Positions 34,617-45,369 of a DNA stretch of 64,000 nt are shown here, one piece after another. The notes beneath the pieces are model-generated. The model worked only from the letters and a program-made list of their open reading frames with translations, ran no database searches and was not told where the DNA came from. Within the stretch, counting starts at the first letter, position 1; the number at the start of each line of letters is the position of its first letter. Source of the DNA: Steinernema hermaphroditum (taxonomy: Eukaryota > Nematoda > Chromadorea > Rhabditida > Steinernematidae). Both the position numbers and the translations under genes were made by a program. The DNA lies in contig CM059623.1 in assembly GCA_030435675.1 (NCBI GenBank), positions 460,012 to 524,011 on the forward strand, read 5' to 3'.

Positions 34617-35653
34617 ATGAATCGGCGGATTCTGACGGTCGCGTCGGGTGCCGTGCAGCAACTACGAGGCATCAAGAAGCATCCATTCCCCGTCACGTTC
34701 GAAAGTGAGTTTAAAAGCTATGGTTTTCAAATGAAACATGCGTTTCAGATGTTGTCTTTCCGCCGAATGGCCAAATGAAGCTCCCGTCCATGCCGACAGA
34801 GCCGTTCTACGATGCGGAGAAGGGCGAATACAAGTATAAGACGACAAAACGCATGATCGAAGCCCGCGGTGTGGAAGAGATTCACACAGATCTCATTCAT
34901 AAGCAGTACGGACTTGCCGCTATCTCGGGAGGTTTCATCTCTTCGGCCGATTTCAAGTTCCTTGAGGTGAGTGAAAGGGGGTGGTCATAGACAATGTCCT
35001 GTCTGCGGGTCTAGCAAACAAAGAAATGCAGTTGAAGCACCATTAGCCTTTTGGTGTCTACGTCTAGTCTGCGGTCCCTTGCTGTATCTAGGCTGCAGGC
35101 CATGTTTTTGAGGCGCGGGCGTTCTTCAAGGCGCGTGTTTGTCGGTCGTACCCCGAGGCTATCGTACAAGCCCCCTTTCCCACGCAGCCCTCTCCGTACT
35201 TGGCCGCGGTTTCCACGGTCGATAATTAAAGTTCGTTGTTTTCAGGACAGAATAAACAAGAACCTGATCGACAAACAATTCGCCATCTGGCGCGTCGACC
35301 CTCCCTGGCTACCCAGAACGAAGAAGGCCCAAGGAACGCGTCTCGGAGGCGGCAAAGGCAGTATCCAGAAGTACGTGACGCCCGTCCGCGCCAATAGAAT
35401 CATCCTGGAGGTTGGCGGCCATATCACGGAGGTCGAGGCGCGCGCATTCCTCATGTACCTCTGCGAGCGGTTCTCCTTCCCGGCAGAATTCGTCAGCGAG
35501 GAGATCCTGCAGGAAAGGCGCCAAGAGGAAGCCAGGATCCGCGCTAACAACACGAATAAGTTCGACTGGGACAAGGTGATCAAGTACAACATGCAGAACT
35601 GCACCAGTTGGCTCTCGAATTACGATATCATGTGGAGGGGCAAATACAAATAA
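34617..35653 (+). CDS. mrpl-16: Mitochondrial large-subunit ribosomal protein L16
   Basis: Component of the mitochondrial ribosome 50S subunit (uL16m). Exons: 34617-34704, 34749-34966, 35246-35653; about 237 residues. The L16 core is clear in exon 3: RTKKAQGTRLGGGKGSIQKY, VRANRIILEVGG and the following helix. The N-terminal part (HPFPVTFENVVFPPNG) is typical of the nematode protein, and the basic first 20 residues suit a mitochondrial targeting peptide. The start is the ATG eight bases after an acceptor. The second intron (279 bp) is GC-rich and longer than the norm here. First gene of a tight same-strand series with PGAP2 174 bp downstream. Confidence 0.93.
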
Positions 35654-35826
35654 GCGCCTCTGGGATTATTTCTTGTTTTTGTTGAAGACTTGAACTGTAG
35701 GATGGTGTGTAAAGATTGTTATTGCTCTTGCTGGCGTAGTTCGTTGTTGGGCAGCTTTTGATGCTGAAAGATACCTGGAAGTGATGCATAAAGTGTGCAT
35801 AAATGCGTGTTTCAGGCGTAGATGGC

Positions 35827-36714
35827 ATGCGTGGCGACGATGAGCTGATCTCCATCCCCTTCAGGCACATCGTCTATTGTGTCGCCGGTCTTCCACTTTC
35901 AGCTCTCTTCATATGCATCTTCCTGAGCATCACTCTCCACATTGATGATTCTACGCGGACCCACTGTGGAGTGGACAACTGGCTGCCCTCCGTTTCTGCC
36001 GCTGTAGCTTCGTTCTCCCCGGAACGCTACATTTGGCGCGTATTCATCGGGCTTCATGGCGCGCCAAGGCTTATCCTTGCACTTGCCTTCAGGTAAGCAC
36101 TTACCCCTCTGATTCAAGTTCTAACTCAATTTTTCAGAAATCTGCTCCTCAGCTCACCAATCCGCTCACCATCAACGGGCATATGGTTCGCCATCCTTTG
36201 TCAGCTAGCCTGCTTCCTCAACCTCGCCGAAAATATCTTTCTTCTCCTATTAACCTCGATTTCTTCCGTTGAAGACCATGAATCGCACAAGATCTGCTTC
36301 ATCGGGTTCGCCATATGTGCCATCTCCTACATGTTCCTCACCACGTGGCTCTATAACTTCTCAAATAGACGGCAGCTTTCGCATATGGTATCAACTCGTA
36401 CGAACCATCTATTCTACCTCAATGCATTTCAGGGCGAGAAATCTTATCAGTACAAGCTACTTTATTGTTGTTCTTCCGTGGTCTCCATCATTTTCGCATG
36501 TTACTTCTACTACAGGCATAATACCTACTGCGAACCCGGTGTATATACTCTCTTCGCGCTCAGCGAGTATACTGTAATTATCTCCAATATTCTCTTCCAT
36601 TCCACCGCCTACTTCGACTTCGAAGGAAGAAAGTTTACACTGTCGGCTGGTGGAAGCGTTGTTGGGGATTATCAAACGCTGCTTCCCATGCACGACGATA
36701 AACGGATCATCTAA
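35827..36714 (+). CDS. PGAP2: PGAP2/FRAG1-like GPI-anchor remodelling protein
   Basis: A Golgi membrane protein of the Frag1/DRAM/Sfk1 group; PGAP2 is needed for fatty-acid remodelling of GPI anchors. Two exons, 35827-36092 and 36138-36714, about 280 residues. It has several hydrophobic segments (VYCVAGLPLSALFICIFLSI, LACFLNLAENIFLLLLTSI, FAICAISYMFLTTWLY, VVSIIFACYFYY) and the family-typical SISSVEDHESHKICFIGFA, SYQYKLLYCC, CEPGVYTLFALSEY and HSTAYFDFEGR. The ATG in frame with these lies 12 bases after a ttcag; an earlier ATG (35822) is out of frame. AATAAA is at about 36725. The acceptor and short gap to mrpl-16 suggest SL2-type operon processing. Confidence 0.9.
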
Positions 36715-36835
36715 TTTGTGTCATGTAATAAACTAATTTATTGTCGTTCGTATATTGCGGTATTTAAGCGTTTAAACGCTTTTATATTTGCTGTGTAAAG
36801 TGCGAAAATTTTTTATGTATTGCTTATAGGCTAAA

Positions 36836-37734
36836 ATGGTTACTTTCTCGTGCGATTCCTGCGGCGATACGCTGAAGAAGAACCAGGTCGACAAACATAT
36901 GGGTCGCTGCCGGTCGCAGACGTTTGCCTGCATCGATTGTAACGTATACTTCGATCGAAAGACGTTCCGCGAACATGTGAAATGCGTTTCCGAGGACCAA
37001 CGGTACGGTGGAAAGAATTATGTCGCCAAGGAGAATAAGGTGAGCCGTGAATGTTGCCATAAAGCCTACGTTTGTCCGCTAGGGAGAAGTGAAACAAAAC
37101 CTTTGGGTAAACCAAGTACAAGCCGCCATCGAACACGTCAAGGACAACTCCTTGAAAGGACTTCTCAGCCGCATCGCCGATTTCGACAACATCCCCCGCA
37201 AAGAGGCCAAGTTCATCAACTTTCTACAAAACTCGATGCGCATCCGCGATCGCGCCCTGTGTGTGAAGGCGTGGAACGCCATCGACACTGAAGCCAAGCG
37301 CCTGAAGGCCGAAGAAGAGGAGCGCAAGAAGGCCGAAAAGGAGGCGAAGGAAGCGGAAGTATCAAAAGCAAAAGAAGAGAATGAAAACGCCGAAGCATCG
37401 GAGGCTGACGGAACTGACGAGAAAGAAGAGCAGCAGGCTGAAGCTTCTGATTCGACGACTGAGGTTTGATCTTGCTTGGATGTCAATATTCATCTCCGCT
37501 ATTTAGAATGTGAAGCCATTCAAATGGAAGAAGGCGATCAAGCGGCGAATGCGCGAAGCCGACGACGGCGAAATGAAGCTGAAAAAGCTGCGAAAGATTG
37601 TCCTGTCCGACTACGCTGTGGCCACACAGTCGGAAGGCGCAGAAGAGGACGACTCACTGCAGGCTCTGTTTGCCGAAAAGCTGGAAAGCGCGGGCGTCGT
37701 AGTGGAAGGAAAAGTCGTGAAGCTGAGCGCGTAA
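36836..37734 (+). CDS. LYAR: LYAR-type zinc-finger nucleolar protein
   Basis: Homologue of LYAR, a nucleolar protein linked to pre-rRNA processing and cell growth. Exons: 36836-37039, 37083-37463, 37507-37734; about 270 residues. Residues 1-60 carry paired zinc fingers (CDSCGDTLKKNQVDKHMGRC and CIDCNVYFDRKTFREHVKC), next to the conserved QRYGGKNY. The middle is a highly charged coiled-coil (KRLKAEEEERKKAEKEAKEA), and the C-terminus has the LYAR tail FKWKKAIKRRM..LKKLRKIVL. The ATG follows ttatag by six bases, a likely trans-splice site. It is about 120 bp beyond PGAP2, in line with an operon. Confidence 0.93.
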
Positions 37735-37911
37735 TCGCTCTCAGAGAAGAACAGCGCTGTTGGTCGTTACGAAATGTTGTTACGTTCTTGTTATTGATTT
37801 TTGGAATACAATGTCATTTGGAGGTTGTTTTCTGTCGTTGTGTATGTGGCATTCCCCGAAATATCTCAATGTTGAACTGTCGCTGTTTACAGATGTACTT
37901 ATTTGCAGGAC

Positions 37912-39243
37912 ATGGCGTTGGTCCAAAGAGTGCCACGCCTCGAAGACAGTCTCATCCGCTACTTCTTGATCAGAGCGACACGGCCGGATGGGAGTCGCAA
38001 CATCGCGAAGTTCCTCGAAGCGTTCCCCTTGCCGAAAACTCTGAAGAAAGTCCTCTTGAAGCTCGACGGCGATTTTGTGGAATTCGCCGGTTGCTACAAG
38101 AACATCATCGACTTTGAAGAGCATGTGGAGGCCGTCGCCGTTACGAACATGTGCCTTGACAAGAAGGAGACGATCAGGAACCTGCGCAGGATGGGGAGCT
38201 CTTCGCTGATCCTGTACCAAGTCGTCTGCATGGTCGCCGGCATGGAACAGGTGGGCGCGTTGGCGATCGCTTGTTCATTGAAGATAGTGTTTAGGAGATT
38301 CATAGTTTTCTCTCGTTCGATATGTTCGTAGACATGAAGCCCATACCACAGACAGACACTGCGGAAGGACTCGTCGTGTCTCTTTGGGCCTTCCGCGAAA
38401 TTCTCGTGACAGAGGAGCTTTCGGAGAATGGGCAGGACGAAATCCTGATGCCCATCAAGTCGGCGATGATTTGCTGTCTAGTGAATAAGTGGACCGATGG
38501 CTTGCAAATGTAAGTTGTATTTAAATGATTGAAATCTAGATGTCTGTCTGTGTTTGCCACTATTTCTATTTACATACAAACTCTCTCCTAGACACAGACG
38601 TCTAGATGTGACAATAAGTCATTTTTACAGCAAACAGACAAGAGAGCGGTCTTTTTTGCACAAGTAGACCGGTTTTGCATCTTTCTTGTGGCGAAAGTGA
38701 TTTCATCTAGACTTCTACGTAATATCATTTTTATCGCATGTCGGCAAAAAGCGCTGTATTTTGCAAAGAAAATGGCTTTCTGTAGACGTCTAGACTCTGC
38801 ACCTGGAGAGCCCAGCGTTTTCTATATGTCTCTGATTTAGGCTGCTCCGTGTAACGAAGGAACGCCGCCACCTGTTCACATCCGAAGTATTCGTAGAAGT
38901 CTTCCTGTACATATTCAACCGCATTGCGCGAAGCGGCTGTGCCGCATCTCTGTCCTTCTTCATGAATGCCGCCGGCGACGTGCTCGATCAAACTGGTTTC
39001 CATCAAGCCTTCTGCGAAGAGAACCAAGCGGGTCGTCTTCCAGTGCCCAAATTCGCCCTCCTCTACTCACTGGTGCCGGCATACGGCGAAATCCAAAGAC
39101 TGCTGGTAGCAGTTCATCGTTATCTTCCACGGCACGATATTGACATGCTCAGATTCAAGATAGAACGGGATTTGACTGAAGGCGAGCTGAAGAACGAAGC
39201 AATTGACCAGATGGCGTACATATCTCGACTGGCTGCCGACTGA
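37912..39243 (+). CDS. Helical protein of unknown function
   Basis: I do not recognise this family. Exons: 37912-38250, 38295-38509, 38841-39243; about 318 residues, all helical by appearance (e.g. LEAFPLPKTLKKVLLKLDGD, EIQRLLVAVHRYLPRHDID), with scattered Cys but no zinc pattern, signal peptide or membrane segment. The acceptor of exon 2 (gtgtttag|GAG) was chosen because the nearer gttcgtag shifts the frame. Intron 2 (331 bp) is long for this region and holds a small inverted repeat, cacagacgtctag with its mirror tctagatgtctgtctgtg. The ATG is two bases after tttgcag, 177 bp past LYAR, so it could be the fourth member of the operon-like series. Coding is certain; function is not. Confidence 0.75.
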
Positions 39244-39414
39244 TGGTGATACAAAGAAGTGCATTGTCCATATTTATGCGAAAAAAGATCTCTGTCTTCT
39301 GTCGTCGTTGCGGGTTACTGTAGATGTGACGGTCGGTCGCCGTATTACCTCTCCGCGACGGGTGGGATTACGGTGGCTGTTGGATGGGCTATAGTTTCAA
39401 GCACTTGTAGGTTT

Positions 39415-40366
39415 ATGCAAACCCTCCGCCAGATCGCCTTCACTCGCCTGGCGCACGACAATGATCTTCTGGCGGTGTTGCCTATCCCAGCCTTCATCCA
39501 ACGTCTCATCGACTTCTATCGAAAGGAGTACACCGAATTTCGAAGACTCTACGACCTGAACGCGAAGCATCCAAGAATTCCGCTGCGATGTTTCGCGCCA
39601 AACGATCGGCTTCGCTTCGATCCCGAGGCGACCATCCGTAGCCTCAGAGATGTCCTCTCCTCTGTGCAGTTCTTCAGGCTCTGCGCCAACTACGCCCTCG
39701 CAGAAGAAGCGCGTGACACGTGGATAAGAATAACCCAGATGGAGAGGAACAACCTCATGGGCCTTTCTGGCCTCCAGGTGTCCGCTGTTCAAGCGGAGGC
39801 GTGGTTCCTGGCGGCCGAGCTGAAGAACGCCCAACTCCCCGCGAATCATGACCCTTTTTGGCATTATGTCTGCGCAACGACCTACTGTGCCAAGCGAGGA
39901 TGGCAGTTTGCCATGGAAAGGTTCGTTTCCCCACGAGTAGTCTTGGCCAACAAATCCGTTTAGAAACTTCGATCGGTTCTCCTTCAAGAAGCAGATTTTC
40001 GACGAAAAGGCGATAGAGTGCTGTCTCTTCGCCGTGAAGTACGGTCACACTCACGTTCTCCTCCATCTTCTCCGATCGCCCAAATTCGAAAATTCTTTCC
40101 TCCGGCCTGAAACATTCAGCGCGCCCTGTCGCCTGTTCTCGCTGCTCGATCTGCCTTGGCACCCCGACATGGTCGATGAGATGCTGGTGGCGTCGCTCTT
40201 GTCGTTGTCCTACGAGCGGAGCGAAGTCAGGGACTTCACGAGAAATCTCTTCGATTGGTGTCTCGAAGACGACTATCGTTCCTTGAGGGTGTTTGTACTC
40301 TCAAGGATCCATGATGCTGAATTGAAGGAGAAGGCCATTCGGGGGCTGGATATGTTGCTGCTTTGA
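39415..40366 (+). CDS. Unknown two-exon protein, family X copy 1
   Basis: Exons: 39415-39920 and 39964-40366, about 302 residues. I do not recognise the family, but the gene at 41502-44007 is a paralogue with the same intron position (after WQFAMER / WQYSMAR) and phase. Shared order: Leu-rich N-terminus, RLYxLN, IPxxCF, FDPE(A/T)IRS(L/I)R, VQAEAxxLA, (C)AxxxCAxxGWQ, then FDEKAIECCLFAVKYGHTHV, which resembles one ankyrin-like helix pair, and PxRLFSLxD. No signal peptide or membrane segments; possibly an intracellular helical-repeat scaffold (inference). The start is four bases after cttgtag. Confidence 0.75.
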
Positions 40367-41501
40367 GGTATGTCGGAGCAGATGTATATAGTCGAAATAC
40401 ATATCGTTTTTACAAACCTTGTAAAAAGGATAAAACGTGGATTCTGTAAATGCGGATGCTCCTCAAAAAAGCGTCCAAAAAGTCGTTTCTTGTTCAAAAA
40501 CTGAAGGTTCTCTCTCCTCGATTTGATACACTTCGAGAACTTTCAAAGCATCTTGCTTCGCTTTTGTGGATGAATTGACGCATAGGTGTATCATTTCTGA
40601 AGGTGAGCCTACAAGTTCTTTCACTTCAAGCAAGACATGCCTCATCCATCCCGCAGCCTTCTTAGCAAGAGGGCCAATCTTCAAAAGGCGAGAGAAGCGA
40701 AAATGCTAGCTGAGATTTTCTGCCTTCGGGCGGAGATAGAAGCTAGCAAGCAAGGGATTCTTCGAGATCATGCTGCTCGAATCCGTTCTTTTTATCATGG
40801 ATGCACACGACCTATCCGACGCATCCATAGTGATTCAATAGAATGTACGCCGCTTTGAGAGAGTACATCATGGACATCATCATGATTGATGCGTGATCGA
40901 TCTGTACATAAGGCGGTGTGAGCAGAATTGAAGTTTAGTTCCCAGGGCAATACGGTCAGTTCGGATGCATCAATTCTGAAGTACTTGACCAGCCTCAGTT
41001 GAAGAAGGGGTCGCACTTATTACTAAATGTTCAACAAAACAGAGTTCTATGCATCGGTGATAATGAACGGAAATCGGAAAAATAAAATGTATTCTTGAAT
41101 ACGATTAGAGATCGGCATTGATTTGAGTCTAAAATACTTATATTTACATATAAAATAGAGCGTTTCTGCTTCTTGAGTTGCATAAATAAACTGAAAACAG
41201 CCATTCTATCTTGTGCAGTTGTAAAGTTGTACAAGAACCCTCCCTGTAGAGGGTCCTCAAAACGTTGTTCTGTGCGAGCGAAAAAGAACGCCACTACGAC
41301 ACAAAATGCCCTCCCACTAGCGTCCACTTTCAGGTTTGTGACCACACAAATGCGCATCAAAAAGTGCAGAAAATCGATTTGGCGTGATCTGTCGCGACCG
41401 CGATGGATGCTCGATGCTCGGTGATCGAAGCCCGAGTCACCCTCCGTCCCACGTGCTTCGCTCCGATTCTTCGTCATCAGTGTTGTTCCATCCTGTCCAC
41501 G
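40367..41501. other. Intergenic, with one small charged frame
   Basis: A + strand frame at 40637-40858 (73 codons) reads like an alpha-helix (KRANLQKAREAKMLAEIFCL) and could be a stray exon, but I find no splice partner. The rest is non-coding. The frame of the next gene is open upstream to an ATG at 41403. Confidence 0.45.
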
Positions 41502-44007
41502 ATGAAGCCCCGAACCCTTGCGCAGCTCTCCTTCGCCCAACTTCTCTCCAGCGGCCCTTTGGAACGTCGCTATTTGCCCCTATACCTGCGGGCCAAGTTC
41601 CTTCAGTTCGAGGCTCAACGTGACCTTTTCAAACGACTCTATCTTTCCAATATTTCCATTAACATACCGGAGGAATGTTTCGCTGTGGAAGAGTTCCTGA
41701 ACTTCGATCCCGTCGAGACCATCAGAAGCATTAGAAAGTACCTGACTCCTCTGAACTATTTCAAACTTTGCGCCACTTTTGGACATCCCGAATTGGCCGA
41801 AGAGGCGTGGACCCAGTTGGGCAAACGCCAGAAGCTGACTCTCATGTCCGAATCCAGCAAGTACTTGAAGGTTTCCCCTGTCCAAGCCGAGGCGATTCAC
41901 CTGGCGAGCAAAGAACAGCTGAGTCCTCTTCCGCTGATAGCGTGCTCTTCCTGGGTCAACGTTTGTGCCGCCGTTTTTTGTGCCTCGAACGGTTGGCAGT
42001 ACTCCATGGCAAGGTGGGTTCTGTTCCAGTTTAGCTGATAGCAGAAAAGACTGTAGAAGTTTAAAGTTCAATAGAACCGGAAATAGGATGTTCGCTCCAT
42101 GAAATATGGAAGTTCCCCTTTTCTAAGGGTTACTAAAATACCACTAGAGTACTAAAAGACCTAGCAGTGTTTATGGAGCACGTGCATAGGGGCCTTTTTG
42201 GGCGATTTATGGGTACTGAAACCAGTTTACTTTTGTGCTCGATTGAGTATTTCGTGGAAGTGTTGCAGAGTCAAATGTTCAAAGATCGATGAGGAGTCCT
42301 TTATAAAGACGACGGGTATACCAAAATCAGCGATATTTGATTGAAAGAAGAGATTAACTGATTTGTTTGTAATCCCAAGAATGACAGATAATGAAGTCGC
42401 CAAAAACGGAGACTACTTCTTGACCTTGTCACATGGCAACGTCATTGTCATCTGGTCATTGTTCAACTCTTCAGGACGCACGTAAACACAGAGGTACCTT
42501 GATAAGGACATTTCCCTTTTGTTGCCCTACTTTTACATAGGAAAACGCAGGGAAGTCACTGTCACTACCGTGTTAGTCACTATTTCTGTCCTTCACCCTT
42601 CGACTTTATCACAATTCATTGTATCTTGCATGATGCAACAATACGATCAAGTTGCGGGAGAACAGAAACTATAGTGGTCAACGCTGGCTGACTGCAATCG
42701 ATCTTTCGGAGGACTTCCTCTGATTCATTTCTAGTTCTCCAATGGTGCGGCTGACGATCAAACGCGACCATCCAGGCTTCCCAGATAGATCAAAATGCAA
42801 ATGATCAAAATCAAAATTCCCAGATCAAAATACAAATATAAACTATAGACTGCTGAACAGAGTCCAAAAGCTGATAGGTCAAATTGTAATATCTCTTATT
42901 TAAGACCTCTTTTAATCGAACGGTCTGCAAGAAAACCTTAGTTTTCGAGTCGCGAACCCGAAGAGCTCTGCTCAGGGGAGGTAAGAAGTTAAAAAAAACA
43001 TATTCACAACAATTGAGACCTTCTTGATTCCACCTCACTCCAAAGCCCTTCGAGTAAATAATGATACGACACAAGTCGCAAAGCACGATACGGAAAAGCA
43101 TGCTCACAATCATGATTTCGCTTCTAGGGAGATCACTGCATAATTGCCCTTTTCCTACCTTCCTGATCTCGAAAATTCCGACTAATCCAGGCTTCTCAGA
43201 TGTTCCAGGGATCAAAATTCCAAAAAAAGCAGAGTCCAAAAACCGATAGATTTTGTTGTCCTCTCAAATGACTTCTTTTGATCTCATGATCTACAAGAAA
43301 CCCTACGGAAACGATATGGGAAAAACCACAGGCTATTCACAATCATAATTCGGCTTCTAGGGAGATCACTAACTGCCCTTTTCTTGTCTTCCTGAATTCG
43401 AAAATCTTCGCACTATGCACTTTTATTTTTTTTGTCACACTCAATTTAGATTCATAACCTTTCTTGTTGTTCTCACGATCAGCACAGTTCATTGGAATTC
43501 GAAGTGCACATGACAGGTCTTCATGCAGCGATGTGGAGAGTGCATGATGATGGCGATGCCGATCAATTCCATGTTTATCACATTCATTTCTGTCAGTTCC
43601 TGGTGCACTTGTGCGCAAAGTTCACAGCTGCTCTATGTTATTTTCTTTCCTCAGAAACCAACAACCAGCAGAACTACGTGCTAGCTCCATGTTTTCACAG
43701 TTCTTCTTGCAGGAACCTCCAACAGTTCATCAACCAGGAAGTACTCTTCGACGAGAAAGTGATCGAGTGCTGTTTACACGCCATAAAACAAGACCATCCA
43801 CACGTTGTCGTCTTTATCTACCGTAATCCCATGCTATCCAAGGCATTCAGGAACTCGCGTGCCTTCCTGAATCCACTGAGACTCTTCTCACTGATTGACA
43901 CGAAGACGCGCGACGAGAAGCTACTTGAGAAGATCGATCGATTCGCAGCTGCGCGAAAGGAAATCGATGTGTTCAAGAAGTTTGTGATCGAAACATGTGC
44001 TAATTGA
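41502..44007 (+). CDS. Unknown two-exon protein, family X copy 2
   Basis: Paralogue of the gene at 39415. Exons: 41502-42013 and 43713-44007, about 269 residues. Exon 2 starts FINQEVLFDEKVIECCLHAI, matching FDEKAIECCLFAV of copy 1, and the intron lies at the same place and phase. The intron is 1.7 kb, versus 43 bp in copy 1, and is filled with degenerate repeats, so it was expanded after duplication. I placed the start at the ATG of MKPRTLAQLSF, which aligns with the start of copy 1; an in-frame ATG at 41403 is an alternative. Function unknown; no signal peptide or membrane segments. Confidence 0.75.
42766..43415. repeat. Degenerate tandem copies inside the family X copy 2 intron
   Basis: The unit starting ccaggcttcccagat near 42774 recurs as ccaggcttctcagat near 43188, each followed by agatcaaaat-like, cagagtccaaaa.c(t/c)gatag and ctgcaagaaaacc-like blocks. 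The block cttctagggagatcact then aactgcccttttc occurs near 43122 and again near 43352. They are old duplications in the intron. Confidence 0.75.
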
Positions 44008-45369
44008 TGTAGATATGTGTTTGGAATGTTGCTAACTTATGTATATTTGGAGTGCACGTGAAAGTCCTAATAAAAAGTCCCTGAGCGAGGAAGGTCTGGA
44101 TGAGGGCCACTCATGTTATTGTACGCCGCTTGGATCGAAGTGTGTTTAGGGGTGAGGCTGTCCACATTTCCGATCAGATTCAGTTCGCCATAACATGGTC
44201 ATGAGATGCGCTATGAGAAACACAAACTAGTCGTCGTGAAGATGCGGAACGCCAAAATCTGTAGATGTAAAACTGATTGTACAAGCACAAAGATCATGTT
44301 TAGCTGGCCTGCTGAGCTCGATCAGGTGGGAGGGTCTTCTAGTAAATCGATTCATTTTAGATGCGAAAAGTACACTGGCGTGTCAGAAGCAGAGATGCCG
44401 ACTCGGTATTTCAGAATCCGAGATGACCCCGGCTCGTTTGGCCGACTCGGACCACCCGGATCGGCTTGGTATTTCGCAATCGGAGCCGGCTCCGGCTCAA
44501 TTCGCATCTCTGTTCTGAAGCAGTATAAAAGAACAGTCAATCGCCGCTAAAAGAGAAGTTCAGGATGGAGGCACCCCTGAGTGAAGGACGACTGAAGCTG
44601 GTCGATTCACTGGATAGAGTTTCCGATAGTCGACGTGATATTCCGCGTGGGAAAACGACGTGTTGCTAGTCCTTATCCATATTATTGTGTGTCACACGAG
44701 AAGAATAAAGAGTTCCAACAAGATCATAATCACGTTGGATGTGTCACAGAGTTCTTACCCATCCCTGACAAGAGGAACGGTCATCGCTTTCATCCAGAGT
44801 TGTCCGGATACTCGCGAGATACACCGAGAACCTGAAAATTTAGAACATTAGAATAACAGAAAGGCTGGATTGCAAGCTCTTCTTCTTCGTCTTCCATCAG
44901 GGCGATGTCATCTGACAATATGTCGTCATCACCCAGGACGTCCATGTACTCCAAATCATCACGTGCCTGGACAGTGCCTCATCCCTGCTTGAGGGAGTTA
45001 TCTCATGGTTCTTATAGCACCTTCTCGTAGTCTCTTCGCGGGTTCACTAGTAGTTAGTTCAGACCGGAAACTACTTGCTCGGGTTTGGGAGAACTAGCAA
45101 CAGTGAACACTCAAACGTTAAATCCAAAGCAAAAACTTCGGGATCACCAGAACTTGGTGAAAATACGACCCGAACATCCAAATCCGACAAAAAAAAAGCT
45201 ATAAAAAAAAAATCCTTATCGGCGAGGGAAGCCGATAAGGAGGCTTTGAATCCCAGCTCTTGAAAGCTTGCATCGCTTCTCTATCGCATCTCTTCAAACC
45301 CTATTTGCATCGCTTTTTAACTTATGAAATTCATAAAAACGCGATAAATTCTGCTCTATATGCTCGAAA
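44008..45369. other. Intergenic, no firm gene
   Basis: A minus-strand acidic stretch (about 44835-44970, reading LEYMDVLGDDDILSDDIALM) looks protein-like behind an acceptor-like ctgtccag, but no start or partner exon was found. A + frame at 45075-45263 is Lys/Ser-rich and unsupported. The foldback at 44391-44511 is listed separately. Confidence 0.45.
44391..44511. repeat. Small element bounded by inverted agagatgc / gcatctct
   Basis: Perfect 8-bp terminal inverted repeats enclose about 105 bp rich in ccgactcgg / ccggctc words, with ggtatttcagaatccgag and ggtatttcgcaatcggag as internal near-repeats. It may be a tiny foldback or a low-complexity palindromic repeat. Confidence 0.5.

Noticed and set aside
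35242..35604. 120-codon minus frame over mrpl-16 exon 3
   Set aside because: Shadow of the L16 exon, with no motif of its own.
38536..38610. Inverted cacagac/gtctgtg words in an intron as a possible microRNA hairpin
   Set aside because: The arms are short and imperfect, with a poor loop; no miRNA-like stem of 20 bp or more.
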